Source: Flavobacterium sp. MFBS3-15 (lineage in GTDB: Bacteria; Bacteroidota; Bacteroidia; Flavobacteriales; Flavobacteriaceae). Taken from it: DNA of 64,000 bases. The position numbers were made by a program, and so were the translations under genes. Of this stretch, positions 42,888 through 52,360 are shown one piece after another (the first letter of the stretch is position 1; every line of letters begins with the position of its first letter). The stretch spans positions 124,001-188,000 of the forward strand of contig NZ_JAPCHV010000002.1 in the NCBI RefSeq assembly GCF_026107645.2. The letters are read 5' to 3'. The notes under the pieces are model-generated. The model was not told the DNA's origin. It searched no databases and was given only the letters and a program-made list of their open reading frames with translations.

Positions 42888-43030
42888 TTATGCAGTTTTC
42901 ACAAAGAAACGAACAATTTAAAAGATACAGAAATCATTTTGGCACAATATTTCGTATGTATTGAAGGTAAAGTTTCGTTAACCTGCACAATAGTGACTGG
43001 CTTATACCTTAACTTTGAAAAACTACCATC

Positions 43031-43702
43031 ATGAATAAATTGATAGCAATAGCGCTGGCTGTGGTTTCAGCATCCTGCCAGGGGAGCCCCAAGCCGGAGG
43101 GAGAAGGAAATCAAGGCAAAAAAGATGTTCAATTAACAGATAATAAAGGAGAAATTACAATGAATGACAAAACAGAAACTGCCATTTTTGCAGGTGGCTG
43201 CTTTTGGTGTACCGAAGCTTTTTTTACCGACCTGAAAGGTGTGCAAAAGGTTGTTTCGGGATATATTGGTGGAAAGACTGAAAACCCCACCTACAAAGAA
43301 GTCTGCGAGGGCTACACAGGGCATGCTGAGGCTATAAAGATTACATTTAATCCTGATGAGGTGGCCTATGAAGACCTTTTGGAAATATTTTTTGCAACGC
43401 ACGACCCTACAACCATTAACCGGCAGGGGAATGATGTGGGAACCCAGTACCGCAGTGAAATATTCTATACATCAGAGGCACAAAAGGTAGCAGCTGAGAA
43501 TTTCATAAAGCTGCTTGCCGACCAAAAGATTTTCGATAAAAAGATTGTCACAAAGGTATCACAGGCCACGGTATTTTACCCGGCAGAAGAGTACCATCAG
43601 GACTATTACTCGCAAAACCCTAATCAGCCTTATTGTGCGGCTGTCATTGCGCCAAAACTGGCTAAGTTGAAGAAAAATTATAAATCGAAACTTAAGGAGT
43701 AA
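43031..43702 (+). CDS. msrA: exported peptide-methionine (S)-S-oxide reductase
   Basis: Repairs Met-S-sulfoxide in proteins. The active-site Cys is in GGCFWCTEA (about residue 57); GTQYRSEIFY and the EYHQDYY blocks are typical. The N-terminus (MNKLIAIALAVVSASCQGSPK) is a lipoprotein signal with lipobox ASCQ, so this copy works in the envelope, where oxidative damage would be repaired using electrons from a thioredoxin-like donor. The second Cys near the end (QPYCAAVI) would be the resolving Cys. Confidence 0.95.
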   Translation: MNKLIAIALAVVSASCQGSPKPEGEGNQGKKDVQLTDNKGEITMNDKTETAIFAGGCFWCTEAFFTDLKGVQKVVSGYIGGKTENPTYKEVCEGYTGHAEAIKITFNPDEVAYEDLLEIFFATHDPTTINRQGNDVGTQYRSEIFYTSEAQKVAAENFIKLLADQKIFDKKIVTKVSQATVFYPAEEYHQDYYSQNPNQPYCAAVIAPKLAKLKKNYKSKLKE

Positions 43703-43720
43703 ATTCCTGGTAAATATTTT

Positions 43721-43759
43721 AAGCCATGTAGTCCGGGCTGCATGGCTTTGTTTTTTTTT
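43721..43759. terminator. rho-independent terminator after msrA
   Basis: AAGCCATG (43721-43728) pairs with CATGGCTT (43741-43748) around a 12-nt loop, followed by a long T run. It overlaps the converging EamA stop. Confidence 0.92.
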
Positions 43760-44624
43760 AGTGTGCTGTATAAATTTGTGAAAGGGTGATCAGTACAATT
43801 GCAATTAACGCAAGTGCAATTCCCAGATAGTTTTTACCATTAAGTTTTTCCTTAAAGATCAGGATCCCAACAAGGCTGCCCAGTACTATTACTCCCATGT
43901 TCATCGCTGCAAAAACGGTTGATGGATTATGTGAAAATTCCTTGTGTGCTTTTAGGTAAAAAAGAATATTTCCGAAGTTAAAAATCCCTACCAGAGTGCC
44001 AAATGCGACACTCATCATGTTAATCGCTTTTTTTGCTGACAGGATTTCGTACAGGCAGATTATTGCCGTAATGGCTACCGCTCCGCAAAATACAAAGAAC
44101 AGTGACGTAGTAAAAGCGGCGTCAGGCAAAAGGGCAACTCTTTTAAAGAGGATATCGATCACGCCAAAACCTAATAATACCAGAGCCGGGTATATCCATT
44201 GCTTTTCATGGTTTTTGTCTTTGCGGTATGCCAGCAGGAGCAGAATGGCAGGGAATGCAACTGCAAGGCCAGCCAGCTTCAGGACATTGAATTCTTCGCC
44301 AAAAATAAACCATGCAGCGAGTATGGGGATAAACAAGGATAACCGTTGAGCAGCATCAGTTTTTACGATTCCCATGTGCTTAATGGAGAGAGCCAAAAGA
44401 ACAAATACTGTTGGCAAGAGCAGTGATAAGGGAGCAAATAAATCCCAATGCCCCATGATGGCAAAAGAGGTAACATCAGGTTTGAAAAAGTAATAACATA
44501 GCAGTATGGCTATGCAATAATTGTAAAATATTATTTGCGTGGCGATAGTGCCGAATTTTCGGGAAACCTTAAAGATTGCCCCGACGGTTACACTGCAAAT
44601 TATGCTCAATAGTAAGTATAGCAT
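43758..44624 (-). CDS. EamA/DMT-superfamily permease
   Basis: A 288-residue protein with about ten transmembrane helices in two repeated halves. The second half has the EamA pattern (GVIVLGSLVGILIFKEKLN and LGIALALIAIVL), as expected for drug/metabolite transporters. Substrate unknown. Monocistronic, leftward. Confidence 0.88.
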   Translation of the reverse strand: MLYLLLSIICSVTVGAIFKVSRKFGTIATQIIFYNYCIAILLCYYFFKPDVTSFAIMGHWDLFAPLSLLLPTVFVLLALSIKHMGIVKTDAAQRLSLFIPILAAWFIFGEEFNVLKLAGLAVAFPAILLLLAYRKDKNHEKQWIYPALVLLGFGVIDILFKRVALLPDAAFTTSLFFVFCGAVAITAIICLYEILSAKKAINMMSVAFGTLVGIFNFGNILFYLKAHKEFSHNPSTVFAAMNMGVIVLGSLVGILIFKEKLNGKNYLGIALALIAIVLITLSQIYTAH

Positions 44625-44738
44625 AAATAATTGGGTAATTAGTTAGTCATTCCCGGATTGCAAAATTAGGCTTTAAATTTAATTCAGCAATTCCAAGCTT
44701 TGCTTGCGTAATTCTTTAAAATATGGTATTTTTCGCCT

Positions 44739-46355
44739 ATGAAAGAGCTGTGTTATATAGTATTATTACTGGCATCGGGAATTGCTTTCGGGCAGCAGGA
44801 AGATGCATGGGTTTATTTTACAAATAAGCCTGGCACTGAATTTTATCTTGCCAATCCATTAGAAATGCTTTCGCAAAAGGCACTCGACAGGCGTGCTGCC
44901 CATGGAATCGGGCTGGATGTTACTGATGTACCTGTGCATGAAGCTTACATTACAGCGGTTGAAGAGTCGGCAGGGATAACAGTAATGGCAAAATCGAAAT
45001 GGCTTAACTGTGTACATGTTCGCGGCACAGAAGAGGCTATTAATAATCTTGAAACGCTCGATTTTGTTGCCAGCATTGATTTTGCGAACCACCAGCTTAA
45101 TACTTCGGGAAGGCCTTTTGAGATAAATATTTCAGGATCCGTTAATAAGATAATGGAAACCTCAGCCGATTTTAGTTACGGCAACGCCTCCAACCAAATC
45201 CAGATGCTTAATGGGCATTTGCTGCACCAACAGGATTTTACCGGGAACGGAATGACCATAGCTGTTTTGGATAACGGCTTTCCGGGTGTAAATACAGGGC
45301 AGCCTTTTCAAAGACTTTTTGATAATAATCTTATACTGGGAGGATATAATTTTGTTGACGGTTCGGATTCAGTATATACAGGTGGCAACCACGGTACAAT
45401 GGTACTTTCTACCATTGGCGGCTATACCGAAGGACAACTGGTAGGCACAGCTCCTGATGCGTTTTACTACCTTTTCGTGACCGAAGATACAGCAGGGGAG
45501 AATCCTGTTGAGGAATCCTACTGGGTGGAAGCTGCCGAAATGGCCGATAGCCTCGGGGTTGATGTAATCAACACTTCGCTCGGTTATTTTGTGTATGACA
45601 ATCAAAATTACAACTATAGCTATGCTGACATCGATGGTGAGACGGCATTCATTACCCGCGGTGCCAATGTTGCCTTTACCCGTGGCATGCTTTGCGTGAC
45701 GTCAGCCGGAAATTCGGCCAATACATCACACCCAAACATAGGTGTGCCTGCCGATGCTCCCAATACACTAACGGTGGGAGCGGTAGACCAAAACGAGTTT
45801 TATGCGACTTTCAGCTCACTTGGCCCATCTTCAGACGGAAGGGTTAAACCTGACGTAATGGCTCGCGGAGTTGCTTCAGCCATATGCAACACACAGGGGG
45901 AAATAACGGCTGCCAATGGTACATCTTTCTCCAGCCCTATAACGGCAGGGCTCGTTGCATGTTTGTGGCAGGCTCTGCCAGAACTAAGTAATGCCGAAAT
46001 ATTACAGATTGTCCGCCAGTCGGCAGACCGGTATAACTTTCCTAATGCCCAGTTTGGTTATGGCATTCCTGATTTTGCACTTGCACTCAATATAGGTCTT
46101 GGAGTACAGGAGGATGCAAAACAGGGTTTTAAGTTGTATCCTAATCCTTCTGAGGATATTGTAAACCTTTCTTTTCCTGAAAACATACTTAGTGCCAAAA
46201 TTGTAATTTTTAATGGTCTTGGGCAGAAAGTTTTAGAAAAGTCAATTTTTCAGGATGTAGCATCTTTTGATATATCACAATTGGTAAAAGGCATCTACGT
46301 CTATACTATTGAAAGTTTGCATGGAATACAGTCCGGAAGGATTGTAAGGGAATAA
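44739..46355 (+). CDS. subtilisin-like serine protease with T9SS sorting domain
   Basis: A 538-residue secreted peptidase. A signal peptide (MKELCYIVLLLASGIAFGQQ) is followed by an inhibitor-like prodomain (about 20-150) and a peptidase S8 domain with the triad Asp in IAVLDNGFPG, His in NHGTMVLST and Ser in GTSFSSPITAG. The C-terminus (about 460-538) is a type A sorting domain, KLYPNPSEDIVNL...G...VLEKS...ISQLVKGIYVYTIES, which directs export by the type IX system across the outer membrane. This also marks the host as a T9SS-bearing Bacteroidota. Confidence 0.95.
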   Translation: MKELCYIVLLLASGIAFGQQEDAWVYFTNKPGTEFYLANPLEMLSQKALDRRAAHGIGLDVTDVPVHEAYITAVEESAGITVMAKSKWLNCVHVRGTEEAINNLETLDFVASIDFANHQLNTSGRPFEINISGSVNKIMETSADFSYGNASNQIQMLNGHLLHQQDFTGNGMTIAVLDNGFPGVNTGQPFQRLFDNNLILGGYNFVDGSDSVYTGGNHGTMVLSTIGGYTEGQLVGTAPDAFYYLFVTEDTAGENPVEESYWVEAAEMADSLGVDVINTSLGYFVYDNQNYNYSYADIDGETAFITRGANVAFTRGMLCVTSAGNSANTSHPNIGVPADAPNTLTVGAVDQNEFYATFSSLGPSSDGRVKPDVMARGVASAICNTQGEITAANGTSFSSPITAGLVACLWQALPELSNAEILQIVRQSADRYNFPNAQFGYGIPDFALALNIGLGVQEDAKQGFKLYPNPSEDIVNLSFPENILSAKIVIFNGLGQKVLEKSIFQDVASFDISQLVKGIYVYTIESLHGIQSGRIVRE

Positions 46356-46371
46356 TTACTTAAATTACGAC

Positions 46372-47316
46372 ATGAATAAAATCACTAAACTATTTAACAT
46401 TCAATACCCAATTATACAGGCCGGAATGATTTGGGCCAGCGGATGGAAACTAGCAAGTGCCGTAAGCAATGCAGGCGGACTGGGGATTATCGGTGCAGGA
46501 TCAATGTATCCTGAAGTGCTTCGGGAACATATCCTAAAGTGCAAAAAAGCAACGGATAAACCTTTTGCCGTGAATGTACCCATGCTGTATCCGAATATTG
46601 AAGAGATCATGGACATTATAGTTGCCGAAGGAGTGAAAATTGTATTTACTTCGGCGGGCAACCCTAAAACCTGGACGGGTTTTTTGAAAGAAAGAGGTGT
46701 CACAGTGGTTCATGTAGTAAGCAGTGTGAAATTTGCGCTTAAATCGGAAGAAGCCGGTGTCGATGCCGTTGTAGCCGAAGGCTTTGAGGCCGGCGGGCAT
46801 AACGGAAGGGAAGAAACTACGACTTTTGCGTTGATACCGATGGTTAAGGAAAAATTATCCATTCCGCTTATAGCAGCAGGGGGTATCGCTACAGGCCGCG
46901 GTATGCTTGCTGCTATGATACTCGGCGCAGACGGGGTGCAGGTGGGCAGCAGGTTTGCTGCATCTGTAGAATCGTCATCCCACGATAAGTTCAAACAGGC
47001 CATTATCGATGCGCAGGATGGCGATACCCACGTAACGCTTAAGGAACTGGCTCCTGTGCGTCTTATCAAGAATAAATTTTTCAATGATGTAGTGGCATTG
47101 TATGCTAAATCGCCAACCGTGGATGACCTGAAGGGACTTTTGGGGCGCGCCCGTGCGAAAAAAGGGATGTTTGAAGGTGATCTTGAGGAGGGTGAACTGG
47201 AAATAGGGCAGGTGGCCGGGCTTATTCATGAGATAAAACCTGCCGGCGACATTCTCAGGGAGATGGTGGCCGATTTTGAAACTGCTAAAAAAGAGGTTTC
47301 CGGCTTTACTTTTTAA
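46372..47316 (+). CDS. nitronate monooxygenase (FMN-dependent)
   Basis: A 314-residue TIM-barrel flavoprotein of the 2-nitropropane dioxygenase family. The catalytic His lies in AGGHNGRE (about 140-145); the FMN-phosphate motif is GGIATGRGMLAAMILGADGVQVGSRF. It oxidises propionate-3-nitronate, a toxin, or similar substrates. Start ATG 46372 is 16 nt after the subtilase stop, with possible co-transcription. Confidence 0.92.
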   Translation: MNKITKLFNIQYPIIQAGMIWASGWKLASAVSNAGGLGIIGAGSMYPEVLREHILKCKKATDKPFAVNVPMLYPNIEEIMDIIVAEGVKIVFTSAGNPKTWTGFLKERGVTVVHVVSSVKFALKSEEAGVDAVVAEGFEAGGHNGREETTTFALIPMVKEKLSIPLIAAGGIATGRGMLAAMILGADGVQVGSRFAASVESSSHDKFKQAIIDAQDGDTHVTLKELAPVRLIKNKFFNDVVALYAKSPTVDDLKGLLGRARAKKGMFEGDLEEGELEIGQVAGLIHEIKPAGDILREMVADFETAKKEVSGFTF

Positions 47317-47320
47317 AGTC

Positions 47321-47956
47321 TTAATTGGATATAACTGTTTCAAGAAGCGGGCTGTTGTAAATGGCAGCCGGTGAAATAGCCTTATTTTTCTTTGGTATTT
47401 CTTTACCATATCGCTCTGTCAGCTTTTCTTTAACAATAGGATTGCTAAGGTCAAAATCGTCTAATTCTTGCAATTTGCCAAGTTCTATGCCGGTACTTTG
47501 TTTGTATACTTTCCATACCAGCTCTGAGCAATATATTCTCTTGTTGTTCCATTCGAAATAATAGTCATAATCTTTGTCATTGTATTTACCGCTGATGGCT
47601 TTCATTTTGTGTATGATGTCGCTGGTTAGCACGTCATTCACATTTTTAAGTCTTTTTACCACATAGTGCTCATCCTTGCCGCGTTTTATCCATTCTTTAA
47701 GCGGGGTAGACTTTACAGGTTGAACAGCTTCAAAAACATAGCATTCATCAGCTGTCTTAAATATGATACCGCAATGGGAATATTTCGAATGAGTGGCCAG
47801 TTGTATCGCCTTGCTCTGTGCCGAAGTAGATTCATGGAAAATAATGTCGCCATCCTGCAAAATTTCAGAGGGATTATCTTTAGGGACATCTTCAGCTGAA
47901 GGCTTACAGGAAAATAATACAAAAGCAAAGAAGAATGATAATAAAAGCTTCTGCAT
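47321..47956 (-). CDS. YiiX/YebB-like NlpC/P60-type cysteine hydrolase lipoprotein
   Basis: A 211-residue lipoprotein (MQKLLLSFFFAFVLFSCKP; lipobox LFSC). The papain-like catalytic pair is His in HSKYSHCG (the His/Cys cluster of the YiiX family) and Cys in RIYCSELVWK. Family members are cysteine hydrolases of the permuted NlpC/P60 type; the substrate is unknown, lipid or peptide. The C-terminal half is basic. It is 6 nt from the alkaline phosphatase stop and may share its transcript. Confidence 0.87.
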   Translation of the reverse strand: MQKLLLSFFFAFVLFSCKPSAEDVPKDNPSEILQDGDIIFHESTSAQSKAIQLATHSKYSHCGIIFKTADECYVFEAVQPVKSTPLKEWIKRGKDEHYVVKRLKNVNDVLTSDIIHKMKAISGKYNDKDYDYYFEWNNKRIYCSELVWKVYKQSTGIELGKLQELDDFDLSNPIVKEKLTERYGKEIPKKNKAISPAAIYNSPLLETVISN

Positions 47957-47962
47957 AATTAA

Positions 47963-49381
47963 TTAAAACTTATTTTCGACCTCAGCTGCCCGGAGCATCA
48001 GGTAGTGCAGGTCGGTATTCTTTACAAAAGGCTTCAGCAGTTCGCTGCCCGGCCCGAACATTGCCAATTCCACATAATCTGCCGAATGGTCCATGCTTAT
48101 CCAACCCACTGATGTGTAATCTTTCTGCATTTCACAGAATGTTTTAAAGGGAAGTTTTTTATAGTTATACAGGCCGTCTTCGGTCTTTTCAATTCCGGTG
48201 TAAAAGCCCAATATAGTTTTAGCCTGCTCTTCGCTTATAGTAAGTCCGTTGCTCATGCTTATAATTTCCCTTACCTGCGAAACTGTAGTTTGTGGAGTTA
48301 TGGCGTTCAATATCCATTCATTGGTATGGGTAAATTTCTGCACCCTGTCAAAGTTGTCATTAGCATTTTTGCCGTAAATCACGCCGGGATTGGCATTCCC
48401 GTGGTCAGTAGTAATAATCACAAGCGTATTGCCATCTTTTTCGGCAAAATCAATAGCCACTTTAACTGCTTCGTCAAAAGCCACCTGGTCGTAAAGTACG
48501 GCTCCAATATCATTCGCGTGTGCTCCCCAGTCTACCTTGCCGGCTTCAACCTGCAGTACAAAACCGTTTTTGTGGCCCTTCATTCGGTCAATGGCTTTCT
48601 GTGCCATTTCGGCAAGGGTGGGCGTGGCCTCGCCTAAAGTTTTATCATTGGCCCTGTCGATGGAATAAGGCAGGGCATCATCACCAAAAACTCCCAATAT
48701 GGGCTTGTCATTTCCCGCATCCATCATTTCCTTACGATTGCGTACCACCTGCCAGCCTTTGGCTTTATATTCGCCATAAATATTTTTTTTATCTTTTCTG
48801 GTTTCAGCATTAAAGTACTTGTCACCTCCTCCCATCATTATGTCAAACCCAAGTTTAAGATAATCTTCGGCAATTTCTTCCTGTGCGTTGCGGCTGTCAT
48901 TGTTTACGCAAAAACCAGCAGGTGTTGCATGTGTAATGGGTACAGTCGTTACACAACCTGCCATTTTTCCTGCTTTTTTGAATTTCTGCCAGATTGGGAG
49001 GTATTTTTCACCATTTGCCCCTATGTTTAGCACACCGTTCTTTACGCGCACGCCACCTCCCCATGAAGAGCTTCCTGCGGAAGAGTCGGTAACTATAGAA
49101 CTTGCCGACGCAGTATCCATAAGTGCGCGGCTCACTCTTTGATCTTTATATAGCTGTATCCAATTAGAGGTTTTGCCATATTTACGGTTCAGGTACAGGT
49201 CGGCCATATTAAGCGTACCTGTGCTCATGCCATCACTCACAAGGAATATGATATTCTTTGCTTTCTTATTTTTATCTAAAGTCCCTTCGTCAAATATCTT
49301 TGCAGCGCCTTCGAATGGGCTCACCAATGTTGCACCAAGCGTAAACAGCGACCCGTTTCTGAAAAATCTTCTCCTGTCCAT
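47963..49381 (-). CDS. alkaline phosphatase, Tat-exported
   Basis: A 472-residue phosphomonoesterase of the PhoA superfamily. The N-terminus MDRRRFFRNGSLFTLGATLVSPF is a twin-arginine signal. The nucleophile Ser lies in VTDSSAGSS, aligned with Ser102 in the E. coli VTDSAASAT motif. Zinc and magnesium ligands are visible in VSDGMS, EAGKVDWGAHAND and ITTDHGNAN. Works in the periplasm to release phosphate. Transcribed leftward ahead of the YiiX-like gene. Confidence 0.93.
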   Translation of the reverse strand: MDRRRFFRNGSLFTLGATLVSPFEGAAKIFDEGTLDKNKKAKNIIFLVSDGMSTGTLNMADLYLNRKYGKTSNWIQLYKDQRVSRALMDTASASSIVTDSSAGSSSWGGGVRVKNGVLNIGANGEKYLPIWQKFKKAGKMAGCVTTVPITHATPAGFCVNNDSRNAQEEIAEDYLKLGFDIMMGGGDKYFNAETRKDKKNIYGEYKAKGWQVVRNRKEMMDAGNDKPILGVFGDDALPYSIDRANDKTLGEATPTLAEMAQKAIDRMKGHKNGFVLQVEAGKVDWGAHANDIGAVLYDQVAFDEAVKVAIDFAEKDGNTLVIITTDHGNANPGVIYGKNANDNFDRVQKFTHTNEWILNAITPQTTVSQVREIISMSNGLTISEEQAKTILGFYTGIEKTEDGLYNYKKLPFKTFCEMQKDYTSVGWISMDHSADYVELAMFGPGSELLKPFVKNTDLHYLMLRAAEVENKF

Positions 49382-49658
49382 TGAAAAAAATGTTGTTTGC
49401 CCAAAGGTAAAAAACTATGCTTAAAACATTATTTTTTGAATGTTATTTATGTATTGCGAACCAAAATAAATATGAGATACTAAATGCCCCTTGAAATATA
49501 ATAGGCAATACAATGCAAATGCTCGATTACCTTTTAGGAATATATGCCGTTTTGTTTTCTTTGCCACACAAATGGGATTAAAGAAATCATAAACTTGATT
49601 CCTTTTCGTTCAAATAATAATAATTTAGTAGCAGGATCAACAATTAACAACAAGAATT

Positions 49659-50126
49659 ATGAAAAGATTGAATTTTTTACTTGCCGGGATTATGGCCTTA
49701 GGATTGGCGTCGTGCTCTGACGACGATGGTGATTCCACTTCAATAAACGGCAATGCAACAGCCATCCGCAATAACATGAAGTCGGGTACCTGGAGCATTA
49801 CAAGTTACACGGATGACGGTGTGGATGAAACAAATCACTTTGCTAACTACGATTTTACTTTTGGAGAAAATGGTGTCCTCACAGCTACCGATGGCACAAA
49901 TACTTATACAGGGGTATGGAGCGTGACCGATGACGACAGCAGCAGTGATGATGACAATGGCAGTGACGATATCGACTTTAACATTGGTTTTACATCGCCG
50001 GCGATTTTTGCAGATGAGCTTACCGATGATTGGGACGTGGAATCTCGTTCAGGAATAAAAATTACTCTTGTTGATGTAAGTGGGGGTAATGGCGGTACCG
50101 ATCGTATTGTATTTGAAAAAAATTAA
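49659..50126 (+). CDS. lipoprotein, lipocalin-like
   Basis: A 155-residue lipoprotein (MKRLNFLLAGIMALGLASCSDD; lipobox ASCS). The mature protein is Asp/Ser-rich and beta-stranded, with a repeated strand pattern (GTWSITSYTDDG..., YTGVWSVTDDDS) like Bacteroidota lipocalin-like domains that begin with LxGxW. Similar small proteins lie at 56518-56937 and 20104-20412. Function unknown. Confidence 0.7.
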   Translation: MKRLNFLLAGIMALGLASCSDDDGDSTSINGNATAIRNNMKSGTWSITSYTDDGVDETNHFANYDFTFGENGVLTATDGTNTYTGVWSVTDDDSSSDDDNGSDDIDFNIGFTSPAIFADELTDDWDVESRSGIKITLVDVSGGNGGTDRIVFEKN

Positions 50127-50152
50127 TTATATTCTAAGGAGTATTAAGAAAT

Positions 50153-50175
50153 AGAGGCCAAAAGCCTCTTTTTTT
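50153..50175 (+). terminator. rho-independent terminator after the lipocalin-like gene
   Basis: AGAGGC (50153-50158) pairs with GCCTCT (50164-50169) around a CAAAA loop, followed by T7. Its end touches the converging 184-aa gene's stop at 50174. Confidence 0.9.
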
Positions 50176-50728
50176 AGGCCTGTATATTTCTTGTTTTCTT
50201 ATGCCTGTAAATGGTAATGATGCCTATTGCGAAACCTATGCCGCCACCAAGGTAACTAAAGTTGTGTATACAGGCCACAATATAAAATGATGTAATATCT
50301 TCAATTGTACCCGATGCATATTTATTATACGATTCAACATCTTGAATTGTGCGTGTCATCCAGCCATACCCTAAACCTGTAAGTCCGGCACCAATCGCAA
50401 TGACAATTGTAAGCAATAGGGCTTTTAAAGCAGATTGGAACATTTGCCTGTCATCTTTAAGAACAAGCGCTATAATCCCAAAAGCAATCCCAATAATCAA
50501 TCCAACCCACCATGTGGCTATAATACCTGTGAGGGCTACCGCCAGCCTGGGGTTTTGGAGGGTTTCTTTAGGATCACTTACCAGGCCAAACATCGGAAAT
50601 TTGAACTTTGTATAGTATTCAGGCGAGATACAATACGTAAGCTGGTCATGCAATATGCCGTATACAGAAGCAATTATAACAGATAATAGAACAATAATGG
50701 GCAGTGTAAGAAGCTTCTTTAAAGTCAT
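50174..50728 (-). CDS. four-helix membrane protein of unknown function
   Basis: A 184-residue membrane protein with helices at about residues 8-25, 68-92, 103-125 and 150-172. It has no recognisable motifs apart from Gly-rich helices (IAIGAGLTGLGYG; YLGGGIGFAIGIITI). Function unknown. Read leftward, alone. Confidence 0.65.
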   Translation of the reverse strand: MTLKKLLTLPIIVLLSVIIASVYGILHDQLTYCISPEYYTKFKFPMFGLVSDPKETLQNPRLAVALTGIIATWWVGLIIGIAFGIIALVLKDDRQMFQSALKALLLTIVIAIGAGLTGLGYGWMTRTIQDVESYNKYASGTIEDITSFYIVACIHNFSYLGGGIGFAIGIITIYRHKKTRNIQA

Positions 50729-50794
50729 AGGGTGTCACTCAGGGCAAAATTTTGCCATTACTACTTTTATCGGTATGTTTTCCAATCACTCAGT

Positions 50795-51345
50795 TTAATT
50801 TTTTTTTGGCCTTTTTACCCTCTCGGCAAGGTCTTCATCCCACACATCTTCAATAACACTGATTTTATTTTTGCTGAGCTTGGTAATGCGTCCGGAGTAT
50901 ATCTCATCCGTACAAATGTGGCACTTCGCTTCTCCAAAATTACGCCATTGCCCTTCTTTGTAAGTGTAAAATTTCATCCTTCCCCAACATCCTATCCACC
51001 ATATGGCACTACAATCAATTCGGAAATTTTATCTCCATCGATGTCGCCAATGTCTTCCACATAGCCCATTACTGCATTGCCATCGTGTATTGAAGCAAGA
51101 CCGCACGAAAAAGTGATGTCTATCTCATAGGGCGTCTGAGCAGGGTTTCCCCAGCCTTCGTCATCATTAATCCATTTTGGGTCTGTGATAAAAGCGGTGT
51201 CGATTATTCTATCGTGGTTAATGTCGCCAACGATGAGGGTATCGGTAGTAGTCAAATTTGCGGATTGCTGGTGTCCAAAGGATTTCGGGCTGTATGAAAA
51301 TACGGCAAGCAGGGCAGCAGATAATAGTACAATCGGATATTTCAT
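50795..51345 (-). pseudogene. exported protein gene broken by an apparent single-base deletion
   Basis: Two adjacent minus-strand ORFs (51345-50992 and 50977-50795) in different frames read as one protein. The first has a signal peptide (MKYPIVLLSAALLAVFS) and FG-GAP-like repeats (TLIVGDINHDRIID; VEDIGDIDGDKISELIVVPY) and then stops at GG-stop. The second frame, read back from its ATG, continues as WIGCWGRMKFYTYKEG, exactly the expected continuation. Adding one T before the GGTGG gives VPYWWIGCWGR. The deletion is either a true frameshift mutation or a sequencing/assembly error. No function is known; the intact product would be ~183 residues. Confidence 0.75.
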
Positions 51346-51400
51346 GAATCAAATATATCTGATTTTTAAATTGCTTTTCATTGGTACGAAAAATAAATAA

Positions 51401-51420
51401 GGCCGCACAATCGTACGGCC
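51401..51420 (-). terminator. terminator after the outer-membrane-type gene
   Basis: GGCCG (51401-51405) pairs with CGGCC (51416-51420); on the minus strand it is followed by TTATTTATTTTT. It lies 7 nt beyond the stop codon of the 284-aa gene. Confidence 0.75.
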
Positions 51421-51427
51421 CTGGGTA

Positions 51428-52282
51428 TTAGTGTCCCGGTTCATATATCAGCCTCAGAAACGTGCTGAAACGCTCATTTTCCCGTTTTCCAGGTATACCG
51501 GTTACAATACCTATCAGGAGGTTGTCGGCAATGCCTACACGCATTTGTGGGCGTATGGTCATATCAAAATCCTTATCATGGAACTCTTTATTGAACTCGA
51601 TACCTACAAAATTTCGCGTTCCCGGTATCATGTAATGCACATTTGAATTCACCTGCCACACAGTGTGGACGGCATTGCCCTCGAAATGGTGGAAAAATTG
51701 CGGTCCCGTATATAGCAGTGTATGAAAATTCTGCCCCCAACGTTTAGCCGCGATGAAGAACGGGTTGTAAACATTGCCGGTAACCAGTTGGCGGTGATCA
51801 TACCCATCAAAATCGGTAAGCTCAAACTCGTGGATGTAGCCTATCGCCATGGAGGTACTTATCCTCTCGGATACAAAAAAAGAATACTGCCCTGCCATTT
51901 TAAGGCTGTTGAGTGTGTTGCCCGGTGCGGAGGTGTTTCCGCTAACCGGATAGTGAAGCGAAAAGGGTAGTTCCACTTCAAGGCCAAGGCGGTCGGCGGG
52001 TGCCCATTCGTACTCTACCAAGCCAGTATATTCATCATAAGTTTCTTTATCCGTAAGCCCAAGGCCAACATTCCATTCGCGTTCACCCTTGCGCGCCCCG
52101 AGGTCGCGTATAAGGTCGATATACAAAGGCTCTGCATGAAGTACTTTTACAGGCTGGTCTTTGTTTTCCTCATGTTCAATGTAAAGGCTGTCGGTTAGCC
52201 TGTGGTCCTGGGCACTCGCGATAAATAGTGTGCAAAATAGTGCGGCAACAGTCAGTGCCGGCTTTAACGATATAAATTTCAT
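51428..52282 (-). CDS. putative outer-membrane beta-barrel protein
   Basis: A 284-residue exported protein (MKFISLKPALTVAALFCTLFIASAQD). The mature part alternates hydrophobic and polar residues with aromatic girdle-like patterns (GLVEYEWAPADRLGLEVELPF; NPFFIAAKRWGQNFHTLLYTG) and ends in a beta-strand (FLRLIYEPGH). It looks like a small OM barrel, with family unknown. It is coupled to the small lipoprotein gene upstream (79-nt gap). Confidence 0.75.
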   Translation of the reverse strand: MKFISLKPALTVAALFCTLFIASAQDHRLTDSLYIEHEENKDQPVKVLHAEPLYIDLIRDLGARKGEREWNVGLGLTDKETYDEYTGLVEYEWAPADRLGLEVELPFSLHYPVSGNTSAPGNTLNSLKMAGQYSFFVSERISTSMAIGYIHEFELTDFDGYDHRQLVTGNVYNPFFIAAKRWGQNFHTLLYTGPQFFHHFEGNAVHTVWQVNSNVHYMIPGTRNFVGIEFNKEFHDKDFDMTIRPQMRVGIADNLLIGIVTGIPGKRENERFSTFLRLIYEPGH

Positions 52283-52360
52283 TCCTGATTTTTTAAAGTA
52301 AATACAAAAGGGTTTGCTTCACCCTGAAGAGGATAAAGCAATGTCATCATTATATTAAAA

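Noticed and set aside
50729..51064. Plus-strand ORF of 110 aa opposite the split gene
   Set aside because: It is antisense to the two frames of the broken exported gene and rich in Phe/Ser with no motif.
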